DNA of 64,000 nucleotides, from positions 48,422,001 to 48,486,000 of the forward strand of contig JBITNC010000001.1 of assembly GCA_050084985.1 (NCBI GenBank), written 5' to 3'. The stretch comes from Nageia nagi (lineage: Eukaryota > Pinophyta). This document shows positions 12,193 through 23,933 of this stretch, piece after piece (within the stretch, counting starts at the first letter, position 1; every line of letters starts with the position of its first letter). The notes under the pieces were generated by a model, which did not search any database, had not been told where the DNA came from, and saw only the letters and a program-made list of their open reading frames with translations. The translations under genes were made by a program, and so were the position numbers.

Positions 12193-13328
12193 GTATTGAC
12201 CCTTCTTAATACCCAAAATTTGCTATATACATTTGCATGTTCTTATGGATGTTGGATTCTTTGTTAATGAATTCTCACTATATACAAAATAAACTATTAA
12301 GTTAATAGTTAAATCTTAATACATTATCAGGCTTCAAGTTAAAACTACATATTATATGCATTTTGTGACGCTGAGCTTCAGTTTTATGATTTTGCAACTT
12401 TTGTCATTAACAATGTTATCTAGAATATGTTCTTTTCCTTTGATAGCCAGAAAGATTTGCATCGTATTTGAGTTGAAATGCAATAGGTGCATTATATATG
12501 TGTATGTGATTCAAGTTGTGAGCCTTTTCAAGGGAGGCACTTTTAGGGTAGCATCACTGGACAAATATCGAAAGAACCATTTTATTACCATGATTATAAG
12601 AGTAAGCAATCTCAGTTTCCTTTTGTGCATTGATTTTGGATTGGCAATTAGCTTAATCCCCAAGGATGCAAGGGAAGTATTTCGTGAAGTGCAATTCTGC
12701 ACCTTTGTTTCTCTTTATGTGAGGTGTTCTTACCTATTTCTCCTACCTGTCTGTTGCTTTTACTGGCAACTGTTTTGATTCATTCCTTTTATCTGATTGG
12801 TCCAGAGGAGGAAAATGATTAATTGTTACATCCTCAGTGTGCTACATTGATAGTTTACAAGAATTGTCCTTAACCATACTGCTGTTTCTTGTTTGTTACT
12901 TTATATCTGTTCTCTTAACATCTTTACTTTAGTCTGCTTTCCTTCAAGAATAGATTGATTATTTTTCTTAGTGTGAGGATTCCAGGTAATGCTAGGAAGC
13001 ATTAAGGTTCCATGAAATATTTCTTCTTTTCATGTCCATGTGGATAATCTAGTCATCATCACTTCAAGAATCACCTTCAGAAAAGTGCATTTTGTCATTA
13101 TTTCAATTGTTCATTCACTTATGCAAGTTGCATACTTCCCTATATTGCATCAATCGGTTATATTCGCATTGTATTCTGTACATAATCTCTTGTTTCATCT
13201 GTAGACTTAGTGAGATAAAGAACTGTTATCAAGAATGGAATTATATGTTTTGAATATGGATTCAGAGGAATGTACGTACCAGACCTTCTAGCTGCTACTT
13301 CATAAGAATATATTTGAGTGCAATGCAG
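12193..13328 (+). other. Intron B-C
   Basis: An 1136-bp intron with donor GTATTG and acceptor AATGCAG. Apparent ORFs inside (for example 12356-12778 on the + strand) have no family resemblance and no in-frame link to the exons, so I treat them as chance. No repeat was identified. Confidence 0.75.
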
Positions 13329-13466
13329 GTGTCTTTTGGCCCCATTGGCTGGCTGTTGGTCTCGGAGATTTTCCCTCTACGTACAAGAGGTCGTGGGATA
13401 AGTGTTGCGGTGCTTCTGAATTTTGCCTCAAATGCTCTTGTTACATTCTCCTTCTCTCCATTGCGG
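13329..13466 (+). CDS. Sugar transporter exon C
   Basis: A 46-codon, phase 0 exon. It begins VSFGPIGWLLVSEIFPLRTR, continues GRGISVAVLLNF and ends ALVTFSFSPLR, before donor GTAAGG. It spans helix 11 and the conserved SEIFPLRxRGRG loop of MFS sugar transporters. The PLRTRGRGIS wording is closer to the plastid At5g59250 type than to VGT1/2, which have PLKLRGRG in my recollection. The following exon is 18 kb away but continues the protein exactly. Confidence 0.92.
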
Positions 13467-14129
13467 GTAAGGTTTTTTATAATTTTATATTTCGTTACTG
13501 CTTCCAATATAACCCGTTCAAATATATTCTAGTAAAGTTCTTAATTAAAATTTAAACCTGAATTCCTTGAAGAAAAGAGTCGGAAAGCATGCACATGAAA
13601 TTTGAAACTCTTTAGTTTCCACATCTGTAGCTGAAGGCTTTATGAAAGGTGTCACCATAACACTAATAAAATAATATAAACTATACCCTACTTAAACAGG
13701 TTATCTGAAAAGCTGGAAAAAATGACAGCCACCACATATTGGCCAAATTGGGAAATTCTGTTAATCATAAAACTAAACATCCTTGTTTTTGTTTACTCCT
13801 GTAGGGCTATCAAAATTTCTGTGGAGAGGAAAGTTGTTGTGCCTGCATAACACACCCTAAGATGCAGCATTTTGGTAACCCTATTTTTTGCAAAGGCAAT
13901 GAGGTGTATTGTCTTGAGATTGGCTTTTGGCGACAAATAGTTCATTCTGAAGAGTGCAAATATGATATCAGGTAGCGATTCAAGGAGATCATGCGATGAA
14001 GACCTTGAAAAGTATTAGAGTATCCATCGTCAGTTTTGCAGCCAAGGAGTTAGGATCTGAGAGCTATTGACAGAGCACGGGTTTTTGGCTCTAGATTGAG
14101 ATTAATAGAGATGGGATTGTTTTGTTCAA

Positions 14130-14330
14130 TTTTGAGCTTGGAAATGGCGAGTGTGACGAAAATGTGCGTTTTTGCAGTGTCAAAAATGCAAAGTTGAGCT
14201 CGAAATGATCGTTTTTGCACACTTCGAGCTCGGAAATGCTGGAAATGACCGAGTGTGGTGGAAAATGTGCGTTTTGGTCGAGTTTGAGCTTGGAAAGGAT
14301 GAAAATGATCGAGATGATAGGGAATTGATC
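14130..14330 (+). repeat. Short-period array of unit A
   Basis: Diverged units carry GAGCTCGGAAATG / GAGCTTGGAAAGG followed by GTGCGTTTTtG. Starts lie near 14138, 14194, 14226 and 14287. It is the reverse complement of the array in unit D. The ORF running through it is composition-driven. Confidence 0.5.
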
Positions 14331-15521
14331 ATGAATGTTTGGAAACAGTTGATACTACTAAAGATGGTGCACAAAGGCTTTTCACGGGACACTATGATAC
14401 TATCTATTTTGAAGCTTGTGGGACTCCTAACTCTAGAAGATGGTGTCCCTAAGCAGTTGATTCAAGCATTCGTAAGGATGAGCCAAGTGCAAAATGGGAA
14501 ATTAAGTATCTTTTCCCATGGAAATGATGAAGGATCAAGTGACCATGTAGATGCTCCCAAGGGTGGATAGATAGTATAGATTTTTGGTAATGGAGAGTTT
14601 GATGATAAAGGGTGATGAAGAATATGTTGGAGGCTTTTTCTTTCCTACCCCTGTAGGTTGGCAAGTAGTATTGCAGGGCTTAGGGGAAAGACTCCAATAC
14701 CTGAGTGGTAGGGCGTTACCCCTACCTGCTATGAGGATTGTTCACCTCAAAGGTTAGAAAGTGAAGGGTGCATGGGCTTACTCAGGTGGTTTGGTAGAGA
14801 TGTTTTAAGCTATCACCAACTCAAATGAAATTTGTTACTTAAGGACTCGAAGGGTCTCTCTAATCCAGTGAGGTTGTTTCTCGAAGAAAAATAAAAAAAT
14901 AAAAGAAGGTTGTTGCGAAAGCCGCGCAAAAAAAAAGAAAAATAAACAAAAGGGGTTTGTGAAGAGATGGTGATATATGAATGGGGCTCTAGGGCAATGT
15001 TCTCACCGATTAGTGTGAATTTCAGAGACTTGGCTCGCATGGGTTTGTTCTAGGTTCCATGCATTCCCGATCTGACTTGTGAGGCAACAACACGAATACC
15101 TCAACAAGGGAGCTTGAAGCTCAAGTGTGGAAAGGTAGGATAGGATGGGGTAAGACTCAATGACGGAATGAAGTTCCTAGGTTAAACGGCATATGTGAGT
15201 TCTCTCGAAAGACACTAATCCAAAGTGCAAACTACGGAATGTTACAACTACACACCACTTAGAATGTTTCGTAAGATCTACAAGCACTTTTTTGTCCACC
15301 TTTTAGAAGATTTACAAAATGAACCAAACATTCAAGATAGCATAGAGAAATAACATACAATGACATCCATAGTCTAAAATAAGAACATGCTCACTTTAAT
15401 TACTTGAGATTTATATCACAATTGCGAAAAATAGGAAATTTGCAAGTTTGGAAGAATAGTGTAAGTAGTCCAATTTTTCACAAAAATGTCTAATTCCTTA
15501 CAAGTGACCCAAAATGGGCTA

Positions 15522-15530
15522 TATATAGTT
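15522..15530 (-). promoter_or_regulatory. Second TATA box of unit B
   Basis: The minus strand reads CTATATATAGCCCATTTTGG after a TAGGGTTAGGG stretch. Unit C has CTATATATAGCCCTAGAGGG in the equivalent place (28660-28669), also after TTAGGGTTAGGG. This conserved core lies 0.9 kb from the shared terminus and corresponds to the single TATA of units A and D. Confidence 0.55.
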
Positions 15531-15899
15531 TTAGAGCAACTCTAAATGTTGCCCTAACCCTAATTGCAACTTACGAGAAAATAAAATATGGTCCAATCAA
15601 AAAACGCCACATGGCATCACAAGATATCTTCCAAGTTTGTGGGAGCAAATCCTCATCCATCACAAACTTAGGAATTATTAACCAATAAATTCAAGTTTCC
15701 AATAACTATGGAATAAAATAAAATAAAATATAACAAGTATTGTGACTAGGCGTTTGGTGGACCCAACGCCTCTACATGCCCCTCAAAGTCGTTGTCTAGG
15801 AATTTAGCTATGAGCTCCAATCCATGCAATATCTCTGATACTGGGCTTGTTCTTGGCCATGTAGTGCTCCACCTTGTCTACTATCCTCAACATATCCTT

Positions 15900-18800
15900 C
15901 TCCTAGGCATGAGCCTTAAGCAAATGCTCCAAGTGATTGCCAGTCTAGAATGTGTTGATATCTTCAGTCATAATCAAGCTGTGAAGGAAATGCCTCACTT
16001 CTGCCACCACCAAGTCTCTGTCTCGGATGCTTGCATCATCATCAAGGAACTTTACCTGGAACTCCATTTGCTCAAGGTAAGTGTTTGCTTTGTCATTGAG
16101 CTTCTACACATCCTTTTGCACCTCTTGGAATCGAGTGCTATTTGATTGACCACACCCAAATAGAACCAATATTCTTCGCAAAAACTTCACGTCTTTTGGC
16201 TTGTGATTCTGTGTCATCTCAAACTGCATGATCATGTGCCGCCTAGAATCCAGGACTCTGAGAAAATTGGTTCTCTACAATGATATCTTTGAGCTTCTGC
16301 TCCTTGAGCGCTACCCTCTCTAGTGCTCCAATAAATTGCTGAACTACTGCCAAGACCTCATCTATTTGCTTTTGTTTCACCGCAATCATACCCTCCTTAA
16401 GTGGCTTGATCTTTCGAAGTTCTTCAGTGGGTACCTTAGTCGAATCCAATTCCTTTGTCAACTTCTTCTACGCGGCTAACTCCTTCTTGAGGCCCTTAAT
16501 CTCCTTATCTTTCATCATACCATCTTTGGTGATGGCCTCAGCGCTGGAGATGATTGCATGTTTCTGAACAGCCAAACTGATCAAACCTATATTAATGATC
16601 TGGTTAATATGCCTAAGGTCTTCTAGGCGTTGTGGGTTCTCCTTGTTGGCTATAATAGTCTTAATGTGTATAGCATTATCAGCCAAGTGGACATACGTCT
16701 GGGATTTTCTTAGATGAGTGGAGCTTTCTTCTACTTGGTCATCCTTTTCCCCTACTTCAAATTCTTTTCCGACGTCCATATTGAACACATCAAGACATTC
16801 CTCCATGTTGACACCCTACTTATCCCTAGGTGATGGTTGATAAGTGTCCACAGATGGCCTCTTGATTGGCAAAAATGTTCCTCTTTATTCTCTTTGAGGG
16901 TCTCTCCTCCTTCTGTTCATCATGCTGATCATCTGAAACTCCTGTGGCTTGGGATTGCGGAGTCCCTTCAATTGAGCCCTCCTTTGTATTGTCTTTGAAA
17001 TTGGTTCTCTGCTTCTCTCTGTAGATGGCCCTAACGTTGTATGCCTACGAATCTCCTCTAAAATCTCCATAGACACATCTTGTCATTGTGCATCAGGGAT
17101 CTCCTCGTCTTGGACCATATTCTGCTCCTGTTCATCCTCCGATACAATAATCTCTCCTTCCTTTTGGTTTTCATCGGGCTTGTAAGAGGGACTGGAGGTT
17201 GTTGACCCAGATGATGGTAAAACAGGTGACATCGCAGCTAAGGTGGCTCTAGGTGGTGGAGAAGGATCTTGATGTCTATTTCGCACACACCTTACTACCT
17301 TATCTGTGGCTACCCGCTCTAGTTCCCTTGCATCATGCTCATCCATGATGGCCTGCACTTGCTGTACAACTCGTTCAACTAGGTTCTTGCAACGCATGGA
17401 TGCATACTGCCCAACAGGTGTCTTGTTTACTGGAGAAGATTGCGTGACCTTGGAAGTAGACTCTTGAATTCTTCTTCTTTTGTTCCCCGAGAGTCTCTTA
17501 CTAATTGTGGCTTCCACACAGTGTTGCTCATCACTTGCATTCTTGTGTACCCTTTCCCTTATCCTCTTGATCTCTACCTCATTGCTGATATTCCGGAAAG
17601 GTTTCTTGTCCGCAAGTGGCTTATGTTCATAGGCTTTCTTCCTTTCCTTCATGAAGAATGAGTGCAACCTGTGGTTCGGATCATAGTGGTCAGTGGAAGG
17701 CATCTTCTTGAAGTTGAATCTAGCCAACTCTTCTTTCATAGCATCCACATCCGCCTAGAACTTACATTGGTATTCTCCCACATCGATCGGTAGATTTGAT
17801 GTAGCCGATTTCTTCTGCCACACTTGTTCGTGTAAAAAGGCCAATTGCCTCATAATCTCCATTAGCAGAATCCTATTATTCACGAACCTTGGCAATTGAT
17901 AGGGCTATACGACTGATCCATGTATACGAATATAAGAGAAGTGTTGGTGATGGAGGAAGAAATCGCCATGCTTCTTCAAAGCATCTTGGGCAAAATTGGA
18001 GATCCGTGCAATTGTGATCTCTCCCTTAAGTTCTTTATATATCTAATATTCCCATCCATCGTTTTTCATTGTAAAACTATCCCACCTCTCTAACTTCCAC
18101 TTGGGATAGCACTTCCAAATGGAGTAAGTTCCTCTTTCTACCCAAGCCGTCTCACCTTGCGCTGTAACCCTGTATTTGCTATGGAGCAACATGTAACCAA
18201 GTATGAATTGATGTAGAATTTAGAAGTTGTATCAATGGATGACAATTGATCGGCAATTGAGTTGCTCAACACCTTGCTCCATTCGATCCTTCTACCTCTA
18301 GCAATCTCAAGAATGAACCCAAAGACTCCTTCATGAATTTTGAAGCGTCTTCCTTCTTGAGAACTTTGGATAACAGGAGAATCATTAACTCGTCTGCCGG
18401 GTAGAAGTTAGAGCGAGGAGCATTGATGAGTGCATTTCCCTTCAACCTGTGATGTTCTTCGAACATCCAACTCTTAATAGCGATGGATGCCCTGGGAGTC
18501 TCTTTGTAGCATGCGAGTGACCTAGCTTTGCTATATTCATAGTCACCCTCAGAAGTCCATTGAAATGCTGCTTTAATAGCTTCGGGGCGAAAGTCCATAA
18601 TGATGTCTCCCTTGATGTCTTGGAGGATTCTCTCTCCCTTCTGCTAGTGGTGATTAACTTCCATGCACAACTTAGGGAATGGGGCTGTGAGCGGGATGAA
18701 GGTGCAGGTGGAGAGCCGGAGAAGAAGACAATGTCCTGCTTTAGGTCGGTGGAAAGAAGCCCACCAATGCTCTCCCTCATCTGCATGGGGTCTATGTTTT

Positions 18801-19011
18801 GCCAGTTAGTATCTCCGATGGTTGCAAAACCGTTCCTCAAGAACCGGGCCCCTTGCGGAAGGGCTTGTTGTCTCTCAAGAATGGAGATAATGCAATCCTG
18901 TTTCAACCGCTCGAGGTCTCTAGCAAAGTTAGGAGCTGAATTGCCCTTGGAGGGAGTCATGGTATTTTCAATTGCGATGTGGCTCACCAAGGATGCTACG
19001 TGGCTTTCCAA
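15900..19011 (-). pseudogene. Broken reading frame of unknown family in unit B
   Basis: I do not recognise this protein. It starts near an ATG at 18960 (MTPSKGNSAPNF...), about 220 bases after a TATA box. About four blocks follow: 19011-18640; 18640-18290 with FRPEAIKAAFQW; 18182-17083, a single frame interrupted by three in-frame TAG codons (near 18046, 17908 and 17756); and 17076-16243, rich in charged residues with a likely coiled coil. Block 3 contains the string FLHEQVWQKKSATSNLPI and a basic stretch near 17490 (NKRRRIQ). About two frameshifts join the first blocks. No gag zinc knuckle, protease DSG/DTG, RT YxDD or integrase motif appears. It may be a captured host gene or an element-specific accessory gene. 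Confidence 0.5.
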
Positions 19012-19180
19012 GTGAGAATAACTCTCACGTGATGGTAGCTAACCTCCCAAATGCTTGCGCAAGCCCTAAGATGCACTAATTAAGATGTTTGGATGCAAAA
19101 ATCTGCAATTTCTTGCTATTTTGGCGCAAGGGTAGAAGTGGAGCAAGTTTTGAATTTGGGAAAATGAGGTCCCAAAGCTT

Positions 19181-19190
19181 GTATTTATAG
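19181..19190 (-). promoter_or_regulatory. First TATA box of unit B, ahead of the ORF
   Basis: On the minus strand the sequence is GGCTATAAATACAAGC, followed by GGGACCTCATTTTCCC. That downstream context resembles the GGGTCTCATTTTCAC after the TATA of units A and D. The candidate start codon at 18960 lies about 220 bases downstream. The degenerate ~70-bp array lies directly upstream. Confidence 0.5.
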
Positions 19191-19289
19191 CCAATTTGTC
19201 TCCCACCTTGCTCTAGGTAGCTAGAGTTTCTATCAAACTTGATCATAGCTCTCTATCTGGTTGACCTCGAGATGTGTGCCGGTTCGGAA

Positions 19290-20140
19290 ATTCATGCCAA
19301 GCCTCTTGTGTCCATACATTGGGGTCCAGAAGGTCATTCAGGCTGGGCGCATGGACAAAAAAGACAGAAAGGTAACTTTTTAAACCATTTGCCAGCCCTG
19401 GAAGGGAGTATGCTCCCAATTTTGGGTCTCCTGGTCATGTGCTTGCTTGCTTTTATCTTCCAACTCACCCATTAACCTGATTTCTCTCAATTTTTGGTGT
19501 TCCAATCGGCTGAATTTACCAATTTTGATGCTTCGTTTCAAATTGGGCAACTTGTAGGCTTGGTGCATTTTCATGCTTCTCGAATCTTGGAGGCTTCCTA
19601 GGCTTGGTGCATGCCTCAAAAAGTCAAGAATTTGTCTTTTGAGGTCATGCGCCAGCGCCCCTAGATATGATTGAATTGGTTTTGAATCCCTCGGGTCCAT
19701 GCCTTGTCAAATTTTCACTTTCTGTCGGATTGAAAGCCCTTCCAAGCTTGGCGCATGGTTCAAAAAGACAAGATTGAGTCATGCACCAGCCTCTTGGGTG
19801 ACTTAGATTTTTTTTCCGACATCCAAACTTGCTCAACTTGTCCTCCTAGTCAAATCACATGGTTTAAAAAGACAAGATTTTGTCTTTTTGAAGCATGCGC
19901 CAGCCTCTTGGTGTCTTTGCCTTAGGATTATTGCACCTTCTTCTGGTCTAGAATACTTTCTGTCTCTGGCGCATGCTCAGGAAAGTCATAATTGTCTCCT
20001 GGAGGCATGCGTTGGGCTTGCAAGTGCCTAGACTTCATCTTCGAACCTTTCCTCCCGCCTGGATGGCCCCTTGGCCCAGTCACATGGGTCAAAAAGACAA
20101 GATTCTGCCTTTTTGAAGCATGCGCCAGCCCTTGGGAATG
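19290..20140 (-). repeat. Degenerate ~70-bp array of unit B
   Basis: Units read on the minus strand as GGCGCATGnCTCAAAAAGACA, a short spacer, CTTGAC..TTTGAGGCATG, then CgCCAAGCC. On the + strand GGCGCATG-like or TGCGCCAGC words occur near 19347, 19607, 19653, 19752, 19780, 19900, 19968 and 20123. Each unit is partly self-complementary because GGCGCATG and CATGCGCC flank it. The same unit forms the array of unit C. There is no sign of coding. Confidence 0.65.
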
Positions 20141-20559
20141 CCTAGTTTGATTGATCAGCTTTCGGCTCGTCTTGGACTTCCTAATTCACCTAGATTCGAC
20201 TTTTACTCTTCCCGGACTTAGCCATTCTAAGGAATTTGCAATTTCTATTTTATCATGGCTAACTCTAACGAAGGGGGAGGCTATGAACTTTGAGTAGTCC
20301 GGGTCTCGGTGACGCAACATGGGGAGTAAAGATGACAACAAAACGAAGTATATACAAAGGTGTGCTTTAGGGTCCCCAAAATTGCAAGGTTTTGGGGCAT
20401 GTTGTATTTTAGTCACAACAAAATACAGTTTCAAACACATTTGGGCTTCGAACTTTTCAGTTCCGATCGAAGGAGCTTCGTAGGGGATGAAATCAAGAGA
20501 TAAAAGTTTTGACTTCCAAGAAGTGTGGAGTTGAGCTTAGATATGGAAAATTGAGTTTT

Positions 20560-22000
20560 TTCAAACAAGTTGAAATGAAAATCTAAGAGAAAGGTGTGAT
20601 GCCAAATGACAAATTAGGCAACTTTGCGCTTGGAAATTTTGAAAAAGCTCAAGTTTTGCCCTCCGAAATCTTAGGGGGGAGGTTGCCAACTTTTCCCTCA
20701 TTTTCCAGAATCTCGAAAATGGCCTTTCTCAAAATCAGCGCTTACCTTTTGGGAGGCCTAAATTGATCCCAAACAGAAATTTTTGAGCTTGGGAGCATGG
20801 AGAATGCAATTCTACATCAAATTGGTCTTTCAAGTTTGCAATTTCAACAAGATTTGCTCCCTCTAAAGTGGAAAAAACAGGAAAATGAGTAAAGAGGAGT
20901 AAATGACAGCCAATAGAAATGCTTGAAATTTTCGAAATTCCAAATTGTTAAAATGAAAATCTAAGAGAAAGGTGTGATGCCAAATCCAATTTTAGGCACC
21001 TTTGCTCTTGGAATTTTTGGAAAAACACAAAAAATGTCCCCGAAAAGCTAGGTGTAGGTTTGGCATGTTTTCCCCCATTTGGCAAAATCTCGAAAATGAC
21101 CTATTCCTCCCAGAACCATCACCTACCCTTCTTGCACTCTAAAATTTATAAAAAATGGAATTTTTGATCTTCATGAGGTGTAGGATGGGATTTCATACAA
21201 GTTTGATGATTTGAGTTTTTAAAAAAAATTGAGATTTAGTCTTCCAAAATCATCAAAAAGTGATCACCCAATGAGAGAGCTCGAAAATTTTCAAAATTTC
21301 CCAAAATTGGCAAAATCAAAAAAGAAGGAATCCAAAGATGAGCAACTTTGCTCTTGGAACTTTCAAAAATACCAAATTTTTGCCCCCCAAAAAGTCAGGC
21401 ACAGGTTTTCCACCTTTTCCTATTTTTTTGAAATTTGGAAATCCTCCTATCTTCCCCAAAACCTGCGCCAAGCATGGAAGGCTTCAAATTTTGTCAAAAA
21501 TTAAAATTTTTGATCATAGGAGCATGGGAAATCCAATTTTGCACAAGTTTGATGTTATAAATTTTTGAAAAAAAGTGGATCTACTCTCTCAAGATCATAA
21601 ATATGGATCAGCCAATGGGAGAGCTTGAAATTTTTTTCAAAATTGCCAAAATCAAAATTGGAGAGAAAGTTAGGGTGGCAAATATCAAATTGACCATCTT
21701 TGCTCGTGGAATTATTGAAAAAACTCAAGATTTGCCCTCCAAAATCCAGGGGGGATTTACCAAGTTTTGGATCTTTTCAAAATTTTCTCAAACATTCCCA
21801 AGACCTTGAAAACCTGCACCTAGCATTATGGGGGCTTAAAATTTGTCAAAAGTGAAGTTTGTGAGCTTCATGGGGTGCAAAATTCTATTCTACACCATTT
21901 GGGTCTTCCAAGTGCATGATTTGGACAAGAAAAACTCCTCCAAACCATGGATTTGTCCTCCAAAATGGAGAAAATCAGAAAAAAAAAAAAAGAAAACTCC
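20560..22000 (+). repeat. Four tandem ~365-bp repeats in unit A
   Basis: Anchors on the shared AGGGGGGAGGTT / AGCTAGGTGTAGGTT / AGTCAGGCACAGGTT / CCAGGGGGGATTT passages fall near 20675, 21048, 21395 and 21742, about 350-370 bases apart. They are the inverse of the repeats in unit D at 7790-9110. The array forms most of the unit upstream of its TATA box. Confidence 0.65.
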
Positions 22001-22901
22001 AAATGAACATAATTTTGAGTTAAGATCCAAAATTTTAGAAATCAATTTTGATGATTGATTTGAGCATCCATTTCCATTGTGAAGAAAAGTGATTTGGATC
22101 TAATAAAGTGAAGAAAAACACACAAAATTCTCAAGATCCAAGATTTGAAGGCTGAAAATCTTCACTTTTCTTGAAAAAAGAAAAAAAAATGAAGAAAAAA
22201 ATAAAAATTGGAGATCATGTGTGGAATAAAGATCCAAACACTTTGGCTTTTGAAATTTTTGAAAAAAGAGCAAAATTATGCCCATTATGCCTAGGCACTC
22301 ATTTTCCAAGTTTTCGATCTTTTGGCCTTTTCTCAATATTGGGTATGAGTAGGAAACTCCAAAAATGCAAAAACACCTTTGGAGCCTCCAAAAGGCCCTC
22401 TCATGAAAAAGCTCCAAATCTAGTGCCTAAAAGCTCCAAATCCTTTCAAAACTTCCCAAGTACGTTATAATCCCATCCTTCATCCATCCATGAGGTCAAA
22501 TCTACTTTTTAAAATTTTTCCAAATTTTAGACCTATTTTCCAAAAAATAGACAAAAAAATCCACTTTTTTTCGGAAAATTTTCTCATAATTCCTCGATAA
22601 TTTGCCAAAATGATCACATCAAGGGAAAATCCAGATTGAAAGAAAGAAGGAGCTCAAAAGATTGACAAATGGATCCAGAACGGTGATTTGAAGCTCCAAA
22701 TCTTGCAAAATTGATGCAAAACGTCTCAAAATCTTCGCTAGAGGGCATTAATTTTTGTAAATATTTTATTTCAAGCATATTTGAGTGGGATGAGTATTGT
22801 TCTCCCACTAAACGACATTGTAATCTCAATTTAGCATTCAAACTAGCATTTTAATGTTTTTTTAAGAATTAGAGCAACACATGAAAAAATCCCCAAATTT
22901 G

Positions 22902-22911
22902 CCTATAAATA
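22902..22911 (+). promoter_or_regulatory. TATA box of unit A
   Basis: CCTATAAATAAGAGGCATGG is followed by GGTCTCATTTTCACC. It is about 1.02 kb before the terminus at 23928 and matches unit D. It points towards the last exon of the sugar transporter. Confidence 0.55.
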
Positions 22912-23933
22912 AGAGGCATGGGGTCTCATTTTCACCAAGCTCATTTTGTGAAAAAAGCGAAACTTTTGTAAAAGAGGGGCAAATTGATGAATTCTTGCAC
23001 AACTCTTTTATGAGCTAAATACAAAGTGGTTAAGGCAAAGATCAAGCTTGTTTATTATTTGTGGTGTTGGGAATTGAACTTTAAGGATTATAATTGTTCA
23101 TTTGACACTTTCGCATCCTTCCTTTGAAAAATCACGAGTTTTAGAGAAAGTATCATTGCTTTACCTTTCTAAAGTGTTGGAAACAAGTCTTTGATAGTTG
23201 CTTGGTTCATCAAATGCATGTCAGATGAAGTATTCTGAATTTGTTTCCTGTTTTATGACATCAAACTAGAGGTTTACATTTAAACTCTTGTTCTTCCCAC
23301 TTCTTCCACCACATCCATTTGATTGCTTGCAATTGGTTGCACTTCTTGCTCCTCTTTGAAACAACTCGAACAATAGTTGTTTGTTTGCAAAGTTGGATGA
23401 ATTGGATGAAATCCCTTAACTGATTCGAAAATGAACTTTCTAGACAATGCTTTATCGTGGTGACCAGTTTGGTATCTAACCAAGTATTCGTTTCTATTTC
23501 ACAAGTGCAGTCTCTCACTTTCCAATATTGCCTTTATGCTTTATTTATGTTTTTGCAAACCCAAATACAATTGTTAAGTCCACACAAAGTATTATGAATA
23601 AAATCTTAATCAAATAAAAAAACGTTGGTTAACAAACTGCTACCTCTCATTCAATTCATTTTCCATTGAAGCTGATTCCAAAGAGGGATACCGCACATAC
23701 ATTATCTATCCCTACGCAGAAACACTTGAGCAAGCGTTGAATTTTGCTTGGCAAGGATACCTACAACATCAAAGCATTGAGTAGGTGTTTCGACAAGAGC
23801 CTTGGAGGTATAAAGTCCTTTTCAAACGGGGGAATTGGTAACGCTTTCCCGACTATGTTGTTGGGGAGTTCCTAAGTCCCAAGGTGATTTTCAGAGAGTT
23901 GCCAGCGGGAAAGAAAAACATCCCAACAAAAGT

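Larger units (their letters stand above)
14625..20420 (-). mobile_element. Unit B: ORF-bearing unit nested in unit A
   Basis: Read on the minus strand it starts TGTTGTGACTAAAATACAAC at 20420, has the box TTTTGGGGACCC, and ends TTTCTTTCC-type terminus ...CCAACA at 14625. Its flanks are GAATA (14620-14624) and AAATA (20421-20425), a 4/5 match taken as an aged target duplication. Interior order from the start: ~70-bp array (20140-19290), TATA (19190-19181), long broken reading frame (19011-15900), GA-rich tract TTTGAGGGGCA near 15777, second TATA (15530-15522), about 0.9 kb to the end. The second-TATA segment is homologous to that of unit C (shared GTGATGGATGAGGATTTGC). Confidence 0.72.
13835..23928 (+). 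mobile_element. Unit A: long LTR-like unit with 5-bp target duplication
   Basis: The unit starts TGTTGTGCCTGCATAACACA and ends GAAAGAAAAACATCCCAACA. It is flanked by the identical pentamer AAAGT (13830-13834 and 23929-23933). TG...CA ends plus a 5-bp duplication are diagnostic of LTR-class integration. Without the nested unit B its own length is about 4.3 kb, and it then aligns end to end with inverted unit D. Interior order: short array (about 14130-14330), 365-bp repeats (20560-22000), TATA box (22902-22911), 1-kb terminal part. I found no gag or pol, which suggests a solo LTR. It lies in the last intron in sense orientation. Confidence 0.8.

Noticed and set aside
12356-12778. 140-codon ORF in the intron between exons B and C
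   Set aside because: It is hydrophobic because the intron is T-rich. It has no link to the transporter frame and no splice signals placing it as an exon.
14172-14570. 132-codon + strand ORF near the start of unit A
   Set aside because: It runs through the short-period array. The repeats explain the open frame and no family resemblance is seen.
15792-16145. 117-codon + strand ORF
   Set aside because: It is antisense to the coiled-coil part of the unit B frame, and its composition follows from that.
18560-19015. 151-codon + strand ORF
   Set aside because: It is antisense to the start of the unit B reading frame, which has the better protein character and a TATA box upstream.
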